From assembly GCA_009741485.1 (NCBI GenBank), contig CM019227.1, positions 10,827,647 through 10,891,646 of the forward strand: a stretch of 64,000 nucleotides of DNA, written 5' to 3'. The position numbers and the translations under genes are program-made. How positions within the stretch are numbered: position 1 is the stretch's first letter; the number at the start of each line of letters is the position of its first letter. Origin of the DNA: Malurus cyaneus samueli. Taxonomy: Eukaryota; Chordata; Aves; Passeriformes; Maluridae. The notes under the pieces were generated by a model. It was given only the letters and a program-made list of their open reading frames with translations, ran no database searches and was not told the origin of the DNA. This document shows positions 1-13,900 of the stretch, in pieces.

Positions 1-3000
1 AAGTAATAAAAGAAATTTGGTCTATGAAGATGTAAAATATTTTTGCGATTCCTGTTTTTCAACAGTGAGCTTGTGGGTTTTATACATATATTTGTCTAGA
101 AAAGCTATATGGGTTGCTGTAGAGCTGGCACATTTATGGCATGCAGAAAATATGCAAGTGACCTTAATTTAGAAAACACTATGTTTAAAAGATAAAATCC
201 TTTTCCAAGTTCCTCATATTGGAGCTTTCCAAAGAATACGTATGATGCCAAGGAATTATTGTTTCTGGTATTTCAAATGGAAAAAACTTTCTTTGTAAGT
301 GGCCAAGTTAGATTATGTATATATACTAAAGAAGGAAAAAAGGAGAAGCAGATTTTCCTCCCTTCCCACTTCCCTTTCTGACATCTTATTTGCAGGTAAG
401 CTTGTGGAAACTTGGTACAGTCTAAAGTGTCTGAACAGACTGGAGACAAAATGCGCAAAGTTAGCTGTTTGGTCTAGAACCTCATTTTTCACACCATATG
501 AATTTTACTCAGAAGTGCTGGAGGAAATAAGAGGTTTGCTGTGTGAATAAATACTGAACTTGAGAGTTGCTTTCTGCTTTAAAATACAGGCTGTAAATGC
601 TTCACCTGCAAATATTTTATAATTCTTTATGGTGAAAAATTGCAAGAATTAACTTGCTTAGCACATTCTTCTGAAAAGGAAATACTGAATTCGATGTTTG
701 GTTCTTTAGTAATCCTGCAGGAATTTACAGTTCTTGACTGTGCCATGAACCATCTATATATATACTGTTGCCTCAGTGTGTATGCTTCTCTGTTCTTCAC
801 CCCAAGCTGTTCTCTTTGTCTCCTAGAGCTACTAGCAAGGAGCCTGGCATAGGAAGTCCTTTTGTGTTTGTTAGCCTGAGCGCCCATCTCTGCTGCCCAG
901 CACCTGATTATCAGTGTGCCTTGTGAGGTAACTGGTGGTGTAGCCTGGGATCCAGACTATTGCAATCACAGATGGCTTTTGTTTTCTTGTGAACTAGCCT
1001 AGATCTGTTTATGTTTAATGAATTCTCAATGGCTTGTTTACATTATAGCTATTTGGGCCATAGGCTGACTAGGTTCTTGGAGATTTATGTGGTTTCCTGT
1101 TTCTGATTTGTTTTGAAGCACCAGGCAATAGAAGGAGGCCTTAAATAGTCTCTGCCACTGAAGCGCTTTACTTAGCAGTAGAGGAGGCTAGAGGGTAACT
1201 GGCTGATAGACAGGTTCTTAGAAATCCTATCATTAACTGATTTTGGAATTAGAATCCTGGAAATTATTGACAGAAAATACCATTGCATGTGAGGAGGTCA
1301 AATTCAGAGAAAGATATTTGCATAAACTAAAACTTTGGATTAGCATGGCTTGGTGTGTGAAAAATTATTTTCTCTAGAAATGAAATCAGTCTTGTAGATA
1401 AAATACCTTTATTCCCTAAAGATCAAAATAATCTAAGAATGCAGAGGTGTTCTCTATGCTTCCAGGCCATTGAGCCTCTTGGTTATATTTCTGCTGATAT
1501 AATATGAAGCCAATATCCTCATTACTCACTTATGGATGAACCATGTTACGGATTTACTGCACAAAGCAGGGAATGTCAGTAGACAAACAGTATTTCTGTC
1601 TCCCACTGCTGCAGAGATACCAGCCATTTTAGGTGAAATAGTGTGTTTGAATAGTGTCTTTCAAGTTTTCCCCTTCCATTAATTTGTACAGTCTTTAATC
1701 TTGATATATACTACCAGGACATGATTTTTAAAGATTTTTTGTTGGCTTTTAAATTCTGGTTATTTCTATCTATTTCTATTTTGTTAAGAGATTTTTTTGG
1801 GGGTATAGTTTTATGCAGTGCTTCAATGAGTGCTTACCTTTCAGCATTTGAGAGGTTTCAAATGACACTGGACATGAAGCTGAGCATAGTTGTTTTGGTG
1901 GGTTAGAGCCTCGACTTCTTTAATCAGTTAGCATAGCAGTCTGTTTAGGTGACAACAACAAAAAAATCCTCCTTCCATGCAGCCAAATGCTTTTGAAATT
2001 TAATGGTTCATTCATAGAAATGGCCTTTAAATAACAGTTTTTACATGTGGCAACTTCTGACATCAAAAAACTTCACCCTAGATAGATGTATGATTTCAGA
2101 TTCTTTTGCAAAACAAATCTGTGTTAAGATAGTTTTTATAATTGATCGATGAGATTTTAATGTGTTCATTTAAATGTGGTAGTTGATAACTGTTTATGAA
2201 CCTTGATCAAAGTATAGTTTTTGGCAAATGGTTTAGCTTCAGACTGTTTTGCTGACTGAGGGTCAGCTTCTTCAAGATATGTTGTGTTAAAGGGGCAGTT
2301 AGTGGAATATGAGCTAAATTCTAAGTTCTCTACTGTAATCTTTTGCATACCATTTGATGATGAGATTTGAAAGAGTGCTGATGCTGCTCTTTGCAACATA
2401 AATGCAAACTACTGCTACACAAGATCACAAGATTAATGTTTGATGTTAATGCTTTTTAGATCTCTACGAATATCTAATACTTGGAGTAGGGTATGTTTGC
2501 TGCAGTTGGAAGAAAATGATTTACTATGATCTTGAAAGAACTCTATAAAAGAGCATCCTGTTGTTTTGGGAAAATGGTCTTTGCAATGTAGTCTAATTTT
2601 TAATAAACACCTTTTTTTGTTTTGGAGAGGAGGGTTTGCTCTTAGAAATCATGTTGAACTGTCAAGTTGAAAGTATGAGAGAGTACATATTTTTAAATAC
2701 CTCCCAGTTACTATGATGTTTTGTTTTTTTTTTTTTTAATATAGCTGTGTGTATTTCAGTGTCAGAGTTAACCTGTTAGATGGGTGAAGAGTTAACTAGA
2801 TGTGGTACATTCAGATGTACTTTTGAGGCATGGCTTAGCTGTGAGTTTTGTCCCATTCATTACGTGCTTGATTTTACGTTACAGTCAAAAGACAGTCTGA
2901 TAGCATCTAGTGACCTTTTTTAATGAATTTTTTTTTCTTTTAGGCAAGTATTTTAATTACTTTAAGGTAACAATAATGTTGGCAGATAGATGTATTGTTA

Positions 3001-6000
3001 AAATCTAGAAATTATCTGACAAACTTTGAAGCACATTCTAAGCATTTAAAAGTTGAATGGAGTTTGATTAATTAGTATATTGTTTGTCTCTATACAGACA
3101 CATGTACAATTGGTTAATAGAAAGAGGATGCTGTGGATCATTGAGCAGAGAGTCTGACAATCCATTTTTAGACAGAAGTCCAGAGCATAAATAGACATGA
3201 GCATATAAGGTCTGAGAGTTGATGTTTACTGCAGTTTATGAAAGCACATTATCTATTATTGCTCTGAGTTGTCTTCATTCAGGGCACTTCACTCTGGTGC
3301 AGCAACAGAGCTTATGAAAGGAAAACCGGTGTTAAATATTGATAGGGATCACACAATAATCATTACACTTCCTGTAAACAGCTCCTGTATGGGATTGGTA
3401 TTTATTGGTATGTGCAGACTGTACTGTGCTCTCTGCACTGAAAGGTAGGCCTTTAGTTTTATTTTGTTACTCTGATACAAACTCAGTGGGTTTGTATCTT
3501 CTGAACTGCTTTTGCCTGCATTCTCATTTTAGGTACTGTGAGGCCATGTATTTAGTTTGAGGACATGTATTCAGGCCCATCTAAGTAGCTCACTTGATCA
3601 GTTGCTTCTTTTCCTTTTGGAACATGCTGGAACTCCCAGGGCGTGTTACACTATAACCTTTGAAGTGGAGACTGTCACAACTAGGTATTGGGGAACACGG
3701 AGAAGGTTAACATTTTAATTGTGGGATATGAGGGGGGAGGAGGCCAGTGGAAAAGCTATGTGTAATATCTGTTAATTACCCCTTCTGATGCTCTTTTTCA
3801 GATACAGGATGTGTGTCAGATGCAGTTGGTGCATCTTTGGCAATCATTGGAAACACCAGTGTGCCATGGAAAGAATAAATTAAATATAACTGCCTATCTT
3901 TTAATATTTCCATTTTAAAACCCCAGGGTGTCAATGTTTAAATTGTAAGCAATACAAAATACATTTCAATTTCAGAACTTCTGTCTTATATGATAATGTC
4001 AAAACAGTTTACAAAACAGCTCAGGCCAAACCTGTCTAACTTAAACTGCCTTTAGCAGAATCTTGGGTTGTGCCAATCTTCCAGTTTATAGTCTCATTAG
4101 TATTATTTATAATCAAAACAAATGTACCAGTTGAGGTTTAGAGGTCGTGTTGCTTTGTGAAGAAAAATGCTTTCTGTTAGCAAGGTCTGCTTCCAAAAAA
4201 ATTAGCCTTATAGGTATTTAGATGGAAGAGCTTTTGATCATGCTTACCCTATGTTTTAATGCAACTTTAGATTCAGTAATACTGAGTAATCAGACTCAGT
4301 GTTATCAGACAGCAGAGAGGTCAGGACCCTTTTCATACTAATTTTTTGGATAATAGAAAGTAGAATTTCAGCAGTAGCTAAGATATTCTCAGTCATCTTC
4401 AGTGTTCAATATCCTGTCAGTACAGAAGTAAAGGATACAGGAAGTTTTAGAAACCCACTCTCTAAAAGTATTATTTGCTGCTGTCAGTGTTGATAGAGCT
4501 ATCTCAGCAAAGTAGTGTTGCAGATTCTGTGGTGGGAAAAAGCTAGTAGAGATGCAGTTGTTGTGGCTGCACTTGCTTTGGGGAAGTGTGGGATGTGTTT
4601 GATGCATATAAATCCATTAACAATTGCAGTGATAGTGCAGTTGTCAACATGTTGATTTGCCATAGGGAAAAGGTATGAATGCTTTTAGGTGACAGGGCAA
4701 AATGGAAAAACATAATGCAATCTAGTGGGATTTTTTCATTGATTCCAGTTTACTTAAAGTTCATTTCTACTGTTTGCAGACAATTGGGGAAAAGAACAGT
4801 ATTAGTACAAACTTCACACATAAATAAAAGGAAGCCTTTTTCTAGTAGTTTAGTGACATTTACTTAATGAAGATTTTGAAATTACTTCTCATCTATATTG
4901 CCATGTACATTCTGCAGATTTGTTATTTACTTCCTTAAAAGATTTTCAAACTTAGAGGATGTTGCACTAAGAATGAAACAATTTCTTTATGAAAGCAAAT
5001 GAAAAAGAGAACCCCTAAGGGTTTGGGAAAGTAGTGTTAAAGACTAGTTTTTAAAGGGATAGAATTACTAGATCAGTAGTTATCCGTGACCCAAGGTGAT
5101 CCATGACATGCAGTAGATAAGTCTGTTGTTACTATGTGAGGATCTGTGCTTTCACTGATTTGCCATCTGAGAAATGTTGATGATTGCTAGGAGAGCATCC
5201 TCAAGCTTCGGAGAACTGCAGATGCAGTTTAGAACATTTTAAAATTCTTCTCTGATTGACTTCATGTCTCACTAAAGAATATCTACATCTAGCCAAAGAA
5301 GCATCTTAAGTCTGATTTTTACAGGAGAGTGATGGTACAGGGTTAGATCAGATAAGCTGGCCTGTATTCTATCTCTGGCATATATGGAAACATCATATGT
5401 GTAGAGACATGTATGGTTTCTGCAAACATGTTTTTTGGAGCCTTTCAAAATAACACTGAGGAGGTAAATAATACATGACAAAATACTAAAGAAGAATATG
5501 TGGAATGTGGTAAGGTGAGTGTAGGAATTACCTTTTTCTATAGATATTGAGGTGCAACATAACAGACCTAGTTGCATAGTTCTGTAATGTCTTGGGTAAC
5601 TTATTCTTTTAAATCCACTGCATATTCCTCTGTCCTTTTTGTTCCTAATCTTGACTTTCCTTTGAGAAAGTCACGGGACTAATTAATGTTATACCCTGGC
5701 TGAAAATAACCTTCTCTTCCTACAAAGTCCTTTACTCCCGTCTCTTCCCTGAGGATTTTTCTATACTTATATTCATTGTGACTTAGTTTCACATACTGTG
5801 TAACGAAATACGCTGCATGCAACACCTTTTCTCCCCTTTCCTCAGTGCTCTCTGATGCTTTTGTGGTGGATTTTTTTCTTGCTTGTTTGCTTTTTCAAGG
5901 TGATCTTGCTAGCTGCAGAATCTAATCAGGACCCCCCCTGTAATGCTTCTGCTTTATTTACCTGTAAAACCTCATTTGCTCATTTGTGGCTGGAGCCAGT

Positions 6001-7682
6001 TCATCATTTACATCCTGATATTTAGTCTGTGTGTATGTGTGTTTTATTTACTGTATTCCAATTGATGGCATGTTTTTTATACTGGCATCTCTTCAGTTGC
6101 TGAGGATTCATGCTTGTGTCAGTCTTGCTGCAGTTTTGATGGGAAAGGGTGCAATCTGTTTTTAATTTCAGCTAGTATGTATCTTTATCCAGGCTGCTGT
6201 TTGAGTAGCCCTCTGAAGGAGAGATGATTCATCTGCGATATGAAAATGTTGGAGACAATAGTGCGTGGAAGGAAAAAAAATACTGTTTATTTAAGGTGTA
6301 AAAGGAGCTGTGACCTACAGCACATACACTTTAATATGTATATGTTGTTTTCATAATTATAGTATCAATTTTACCAGTGAAGAGGTTGTGTTTCCCTACT
6401 GCACAGAGAACAGCCAAGTGAGGAACTGCTTATTTGGGAGCTAGGTTCTTTACAACCATATGCATGATGGAGTGCCAGTCCAATTCCCACCTAAGGTGGT
6501 TTCTGACAAAAATTCAGAAAATTTCAAATTGAAATTCATGAGGTAAAAAAAATAATTTTTGACAGAAGTAATTTTTAATTTATTAACATGATATATGTTA
6601 CAGACTCTCTGACATTGTGGTAGAATACATCTACTTTGAGATTTGAGATTTTCATTAAGTCATAGTTTCATTCTGCTGAATGTATATTAGAATATGGAGA
6701 TTAAAAAAATAATGTTCAGCCATGGTGTTAATTTTCTTAAATACTTCCTCTGTTTATATACTTATTTTTTAAATTCTTTTTTCTTTTGGTCAGCAGTAGT
6801 TTAGCAGAGATCTTACATTTGTTGGTATTTTCTGGCCAATTTCAAGTAAAACATCCAAAGCAGTCCCTGACAGACTAATTATTCCTTGGTTTTACTTAGG
6901 GCAAATTGGTAAAAGGGTACCAAATGACAATTTGCTTTGTATATTAATCAATTTTAGGAGTATGTCTTCTTGTACTTGCTGTTTTCTGGGCTAGATCTGT
7001 GCTTTTTGTTTTAAAATTGGGTATCTTTAGGTGGCCATATGTACAGTTTGAGTAGTGCAATATCCCTTGTTTTAAAAGGCCATGAACCAGAGCATTCTTC
7101 AAAAAAAGTTTTAGATGTTGCCGATTATTAAACCTTCCAGCTCATTTGCCTTTTGAAAGTTATCACTTTTCTTCTTGTCCTTCCCCAATGTGTATTAAGG
7201 AGAAATACTACCAGAGGAAGTGACATTCCAAGTAAAAAATTAAGAATGTGTTCTTTGCCTCCATTGAAGTTTCCATGTGTCCATTTAGAGTTCATTGTTA
7301 CTTGGATTTCTGAACTAATGTTACTGGTAAATACCTGTGTTCATTGTATAATATAGAAATTTAAGGTCATGTTATCTGTAGAAGATACTGTGAAATTTGA
7401 TAACTTGGTATTAGTAGCATCTTTTTGAGTTTAAAAAAAGCATTCTTGAATTGACGTGTTCAGGCATTTGACCTATGGTTATATGACAGCATGAACTAAA
7501 TAAAGTTATTTATCAAATTGAAGCTGCTATTCCCAAAATAAATACTAATATTCCCCCCTGAAGAGATTTTTAATGATACTCTTTCAAAGAAGAATTTACA
7601 TGATTCTTGTCTGGAAATGAAGTACAGTTGTGCACAGTAATTATGTCAGGAATGGGAATAATAATTCAATTTATCTTTTCAG
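1..7682 (+). other. PDPK1: PDPK1 intron 1 (3' portion), no exon seen
   Basis: This AT-rich, non-CpG sequence ends in the acceptor ttatcttttcag just before the Tyr-9 codon of PDPK1. The first coding exon of the family encodes only about eight residues. I found no candidate for it, no CpG island and no promoter here, so exon 1 lies upstream of the window. The open frames in this stretch are short, lack recognisable domains and look like chance. I saw only short T runs (for example near 2730 and 2930) and no clear transposon copy. Confidence 0.8.
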
Positions 7683-7952
7683 TATGATGCTGTTCCTATC
7701 CAGTCAAGTGTGGTGTTATGCTCCTGTTCATCCCCATCGATGGTGAGGAACCAAGCAGATTCCAGCACTCCATCTGTCATTTCCACTTGTGGCAGCAGAC
7801 AGGGATCTAACATGGAGGGCACAGCACCTGAATCAAGATCAAATTCAAACTCCTTGCAGCAACACACAGGACAGCAGCCTCCACAGCCTCGAAAGAAACG
7901 ACCTGATGACTTCAAATTTGGGAAAATCCTGGGTGAAGGATCTTTTTCAACG
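7683..7952 (+). CDS. PDPK1: PDPK1 exon 2: N-terminal tail and glycine-rich loop
   Basis: 90 codons, phase 0 at both ends. It starts exactly at the conserved Tyr-9 codon ([15 protein letters not shown]) and ends in [11 protein letters not shown], the ATP-binding glycine loop, before the donor gtaact. The linker between (Ser/Thr/Gln-rich, then PPQPRKKRP) is the least conserved part of the protein and carries a three-residue net gain relative to human. Confidence 0.96.
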
Positions 7953-10900
7953 GTAACTTTACTTTTTATAAAAAGTGCCAGATATCTTAGATAAACTTGA
8001 AAATTTGTTGTGTAAGATTGCCGAGATTGAAATTTGGAGAGAGCAAATTGAAGAGGAAATGAATAGGACAGCAGATTTAAGCTTAATGATTAAAATTAAG
8101 GGTCGCCCTGAATATATGTGCAGAAGGCTTGCTGAAGCCAGCATAATATGAATACATGCTTAAATATTTTGCTGTGTTCCAGATACCTTCTGGAAGATCA
8201 ATATTAGTGTATGTGTTCAATGGCCATTTACAGTATGTTTTCTTTTCTCTGGCAACAGGTTGTCTTGGCTCGAGAGTTGGCAAGTTCTAGAGAATATGCC
8301 AGTAAGTATTGACACCTTTAACATGAACTTTTTGAAAATATGGTATCAGTGTAATCCAGTCACAAAACACCTGTTGAACAAACAGAATTAGTGGTTTTAT
8401 GTTAATTTTATGTTATCAAAAAACTCTGAAACAAGATGGGCTTCATTCAATTGTACCTCTTGCATTTTTACTCTCTTTTTTTCATTAAGTTAAAATTCTA
8501 GAAAAACGTCATATCATAAAAGAAAACAAGGTACCATATGTGACACGAGAGAGAGATGTAATGTCCCGTCTGGATCACCCTTTTTTTGTGAAACTCTACT
8601 TCACTTTTCAGGATGATGAAAAGCTGTGTATCCTTTGCATATTAAAACTTGCTGTAACACTTTCTTAAAAGTAACAATGCCCAGTTTTTGTTCATTTGAA
8701 ACATGGTCCAACAAATGATGAAAATAACTTGAGGTGTTTAAAATATCCTAATGTATGTGGTGCACTTTTTGCAGTCATGCTTTTAACAGAAATTAAGCAG
8801 ATCAAATGTGTGGGTCTTCTCAAAGAGAAGAGTAGGTGTCTTGTGGGACAGGGGGTAGCAATTAAACAAATTGTCCATGTAGTAAATGTTGCAGGGTGAT
8901 TTAACAATCGTAGTTTGAAATAATTTAAACATTTAAATTGGAGGGTATGTATGAGAAGTGTTTTAGATCTGTTTCATTCCTGACATATATGTGTGTGTGT
9001 GTATATATGTAGTAAAACACCCTAATTTCTGCATTTAAAATAGGGCTAGCCACCTATATTTCCTACTAGTTTTATTTCTACAATTAGAACTCTTATTAAA
9101 ATTTTTCTTGTGTAAAGGTGCTTAGAGAATAATCTGAATCCTTTGCTTGGGCTACTGTTTCCCAAGTTCTCTCTAGCAGTAATTGGCAAGTATAGTTGTA
9201 TCCTGGAAGCTCATTGGTTGGCATTTGGGGGTTGTGGGGCTTTTTAGGTTTTTGGGTTTTTTTTGTGGTGGTTTTTGGTTTGGTGTTGGTTTTTTGTTTT
9301 TGTTGGTTTTTTGTTTCTTTTGTTATTTGGTTTTTGTTTGGGGTTTTTTTGTTGTTGGTTTTTTTGGTTGGTGTTGGGTGTTTTTTTAGTTGTTTGTTGG
9401 TTGGGTTTTTGTTTGGTTTTAGTTTTTTTTTTTTTTTTTTTTGGGGGGGGTGTTTTTCTGGGTCTGGTTTGTTTGTTTGTTTTAACCTTGTGAAGAAAAT
9501 CTTAATTCTGTGAACTTCCTCCTAAACCTCCTGCTTGGAATTGGCTGTGCCAAGGATAAAGGTGTAGATCTATCTATTCCTGGGGTCAGTAAGTTTTCTG
9601 ACCAGAGGCTGCTAGTAGTTCTGGCAAGCCCTATAGTTCATACAGTATGAAGTCACAGGGGCTCTTTTGTAGTGTAAACACTTGCTCTGGTATTTTCCAG
9701 ATGATGGGACAATTTTTAACTTCAATCAGTTATTACTGTAAATAACTGTCTTTAAGGGCAATTATGTATGTAATTTAAATTAATTATTTAAGCCACTCTC
9801 TGGGAAAATTACAAAGTTAACCCTTGATGTAGTTTTTGCTGTGCTAAGAAATTTGGACCCATGTCTTAGGTGTTAATATATTTAAGAAATTATTTGGGGT
9901 TGCTACTTGTAAAGTTTCAAATTAACCAACTTCTTCCCTGTTGTTCATGCATTTTTAGTAGTATTCTTGTCTTTGGAATAAAATGTGGAAATTCTTGTTT
10001 TAGAGTGGCTTAGAGATAATCCTTAACTAAGTTACATTCAGATTTTGGGCTTAGCTATGCCAAAAATGGAGAGCTGCTAAAGTATATACGCAAAATTGGC
10101 TCATTTGATGAGACCTGCACAAGGTTTTATACTGCTGAAATTGTATCAGCCCTGGAGTATTTGCATGGGAAAGGAATAATTCACAGGTAATACGAAGTTG
10201 AGACAGATGTGCAGTTAATCATGCATGAGGTGTTATTTTTTTTCTAGACATGTTCTTTGTGAAGTTAAAAGCAAAGGTGGATTTTATGGAAAGTTAAAGA
10301 GCACATAATAGCATTTGATCAGCACTAGTATAGTTAACATCAGTAGCTAAACATAGCAAACTTGAGGAGGAGAGCCAATCACTGTTATACCAACTGTTCG
10401 AGCAGGAAAACATAAGAAAACCTTTTGGCCTAGAATTATCATTACCAAAAGCTTGACTTTCAAGCTTCATCTGTTGGCCTGTAAGCCAGAAACTGACTTT
10501 TTTTTCAACTGCACTTCTTTTCCTGTGCTGTTATGTAGCAAAAGCAACTAGGTTTCTTTTTGTGTCTGTCTTAATGTGTACTATATAATCAAGTAAAATT
10601 AATTTATATCAGTTTTCACTGAGTGAACAATTGCCACAAAGCTGCACAATAATTAGGTAAGTGGTGAAATTAGCGAAGTTTTGAATAGCAGTTTCAAAGT
10701 TGTTTTGTTGTAATACATTGTTTGGATAATCATATTTTGTCATTCATGTTTATTAAATAAAACTTTAAATGCTAGACATCTGAGCTGCAGAACTTCTTTT
10801 TAGGTAAGAAATCTATTGTGTCTGTAGATTACCAAGCAGTTGTCATGGGACACCAGATGCTAGTTGTCAAAAAGCTGACTGATTATGATTCTGATAGCAT

Positions 10901-13900
10901 AATTTCTTTCAGTTATTAAAAACCACTTCTTTTAAATACAAGTTGTTGTGAAATAATTTGAAATAAATCTAAGGGGGCTGAATGTGGAGGGTACTGAAAG
11001 CATCAGGTTTTCTAGAGGGGCAGGGGGAAGTTTAAGAACTCCCAGCTTCACTTTGATTTTACAGTCCCATGTGTTTAGGCTGAGAGAACGCTTATAAAAT
11101 GAATGTAACATGACTGTTAGTAATACAAAGCCTATATTGGAAACCCTATATTGCAGAAGAGCTGGTTTATCCTTGTCTTTATGAAAGTCCCTATGAGGAG
11201 CTCAAAAGAAAAGAGTGAAATTGTGCAATTAGAGAGCTTTGTATGAAGTTTGAGGCCACAGCTCTAGCAATGTCTGAAAGCTCTTGGGATGTTCTGCTGC
11301 CTGAAGAAATAGGACATGAGATAGAACCACTTTAAGATGTCAGACTACCCTGGAAAATTTATTATGGATAACTCTCTCTGTATCTAGATATATAGCTATA
11401 GATCCATAATACAGTATTAATGTGGGTATAGGATATATTATATAAACAGTACAAATGTGCATAGAGTACAATGTACCTACATGCATATGTATTTAAAAAG
11501 CCCTACACAGAACTGTTAAAAAGGTCCATTCCATTCATGTTCTTTTTGCTTCTCTCTTAGAATAGGTACAGGAAAATCAATAGGATTTTTATGGCTTCTT
11601 TCCATTTGCTCTCTGTGCTAGTTTCCAGACTTTAAAGTACAGAATTCATACTTTTTCATATTTAGGAGCTTTAATCTGAAGAAAACAATTCTGTACAGTG
11701 ATTGATGGAAACAGCTGTCAGTTTTCACTATTTTTTGTCTTACCAGTCCAACAATACAACTCCCATGCTCCTAGTTTTCTTCATGAGCATTCAAATATAC
11801 TGCTTAGGAGGGAAGTATGACTTTTTTTTTTTTTGATCAGCTGAGGAAACTTGGTGCAAAGGAATATCATATCAGTGTAACTAAATGCTCTTAAATTGTT
11901 GCTAATGCACCCCATGACATCTGACTCTGTATCACTGTCTATTTTGTTTGTGATACTGGGAGGTGTGGTTTTATTCAGAATCAGAGGAGGTGTCTATGCA
12001 AATTGTAGCCATACATTTGAAATGCAAGTTATACATTGAGGTGGTCTCTGATTGTCACCTGGTCAGGACAGTTATCTGGGGCTGTTTCCCAGTGTTTGAC
12101 CAACTGGAGTTTTGCACTGAGGAAACAGATCTAGAAAATCTTAATGCCATATCAGTCTGTCAGATGTTTTTTAAATTAAGGCTTTGGAGTTTTGTGTGTG
12201 TTTTTGTGAAGTGGAATTTTTTTGGGATTTATTTGGGTTTTTTGTTTGTCTGTTTGTTTTTTAAAATTTTTGGAACTTGTGCCATGTGTAGTTAGGAGAT
12301 AATTTTTTGCTTGATACTTTAAAAAGTGTTAATAATAGACTTAGCAAAATCTCTAAGGCTGCAGGTTGACAGCTACAAGTTAGCGAAATTGTTGTAACAA
12401 TGTTTATAGAAGATCTACATCATTTATAATGTCATTAATTACCCAAGTCACTGGACAGTTTTGCTACTTTATTTTGCATGCTGTTTAAATGTAAAAATTC
12501 TTTTTTTTTTCCAGGGACCTTAAGCCAGAGAACATCTTATTAAATGAAGATATGCACATTCAAATAACAGACTTTGGAACAGCAAAAGTATTATCTGCAG
12601 ATAGCAGACAAGGTTTGCCATTATTCAATATGTGACACCAATAATGATAGCAACTGATCCTTCGAAAATGTACATATGTTGTATTTACCAAATTGTAACC
12701 TTCAAATATCATTGCCTCACCTGAATCAGTGAAAGATCTCAAAAGAGTTTTGACTGTCACTACTTAGATTGTGTCAGAAGAGGTAATATTTGTGTAGTGG
12801 AATACCAGCTAGATTATGAAATATAGTGGGAAGTTGAACTACTTCAGATTACTTAGTTTTCATTTGCAAGACAAGAATAAGGTACCATGGCTCACCTGAT
12901 ACAGTAAGTTTTACTCTGTTTGTGTGTTTAACTTCAGTGGCTGTCAGAATTGCACAAATGTGAAGGTTATAGAATTCATGTGGTTTTAGTTGTTGGTAAT
13001 AGCCTGTAAATAGACACTGCAAACAATGCCTGAAAAAAGCACTAGGTTGAACTGAATTAGATAATTTTTTTTCTCTTGACTGTAGCAAGCTTGTTTTGGT
13101 AGATTTTATAACCAAGTACCTAAATGCCTAGCTTCTTGAACAAGATAGGTATCACTGAGATTGATTTGTTTCTTCCAAGCAGATTTTGTGGATAGGTATA
13201 GAGAAATTGAATTCTTATGGGTTCTTCGCAGCATTATGTAATGGATTGCCTTTGGGCTTTTTTTTAAAGTGGGTTGGGACCTGGAAGGAAGGGGAAAATT
13301 GGCTTATCCATAAATATGTGTTTGCTTATTTCTTTCTATTTCCTTGACAGCACGGGCAAACTCATTTGTAGGGACAGCACAGTATGTTTCTCCAGAACTG
13401 CTGACAGAGAAATCTGCCTGTAAAAGGTGAGGACTATATTCCAGAACATTTTCTCTTTTTTTGTCTTAAATCAAATATTTAGGGGAAAGTATTTTAATTC
13501 TGAAGTGGCATATATTGAATTGAGTTGTATGCAGCTTTGAATTGTCTTATGGATAATTGGTATTCTTTTCAGAGTCATTGCATACCTATTATTTTGACTG
13601 AGAATTCATCTGTTTTCTGCTTGTGCTTGTGGGATTGTTGCTCTAGTTTTTTCTTGAAAGTTGTGCTGCTAGCCTACACCTCTGTCAAGGGCTGAAGTGA
13701 AAATTGTGTGTAAATTATTCAAAGCAGGTGTGTCCACTGGGTTCATGCTATGTTCTAAGTAGCAGAAGGTTAAGAATTTTTCTTTTAAAACTACATTTTA
13801 AAGATTTCTTTTACAAAAGGATGCTATGTTTTTTCCTCTTTGTTTTGAAGCTCTGACCTCTGGGCTCTGGGATGCATAATATATCAACTTGTAGCTGGAT

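Noticed and set aside
9183..9513. Membrane-like Phe/Val/Leu-rich open frames
   Set aside because: They come from the G/T-only tract, whose codons can only give Phe, Leu, Val, Gly, Trp and Cys.
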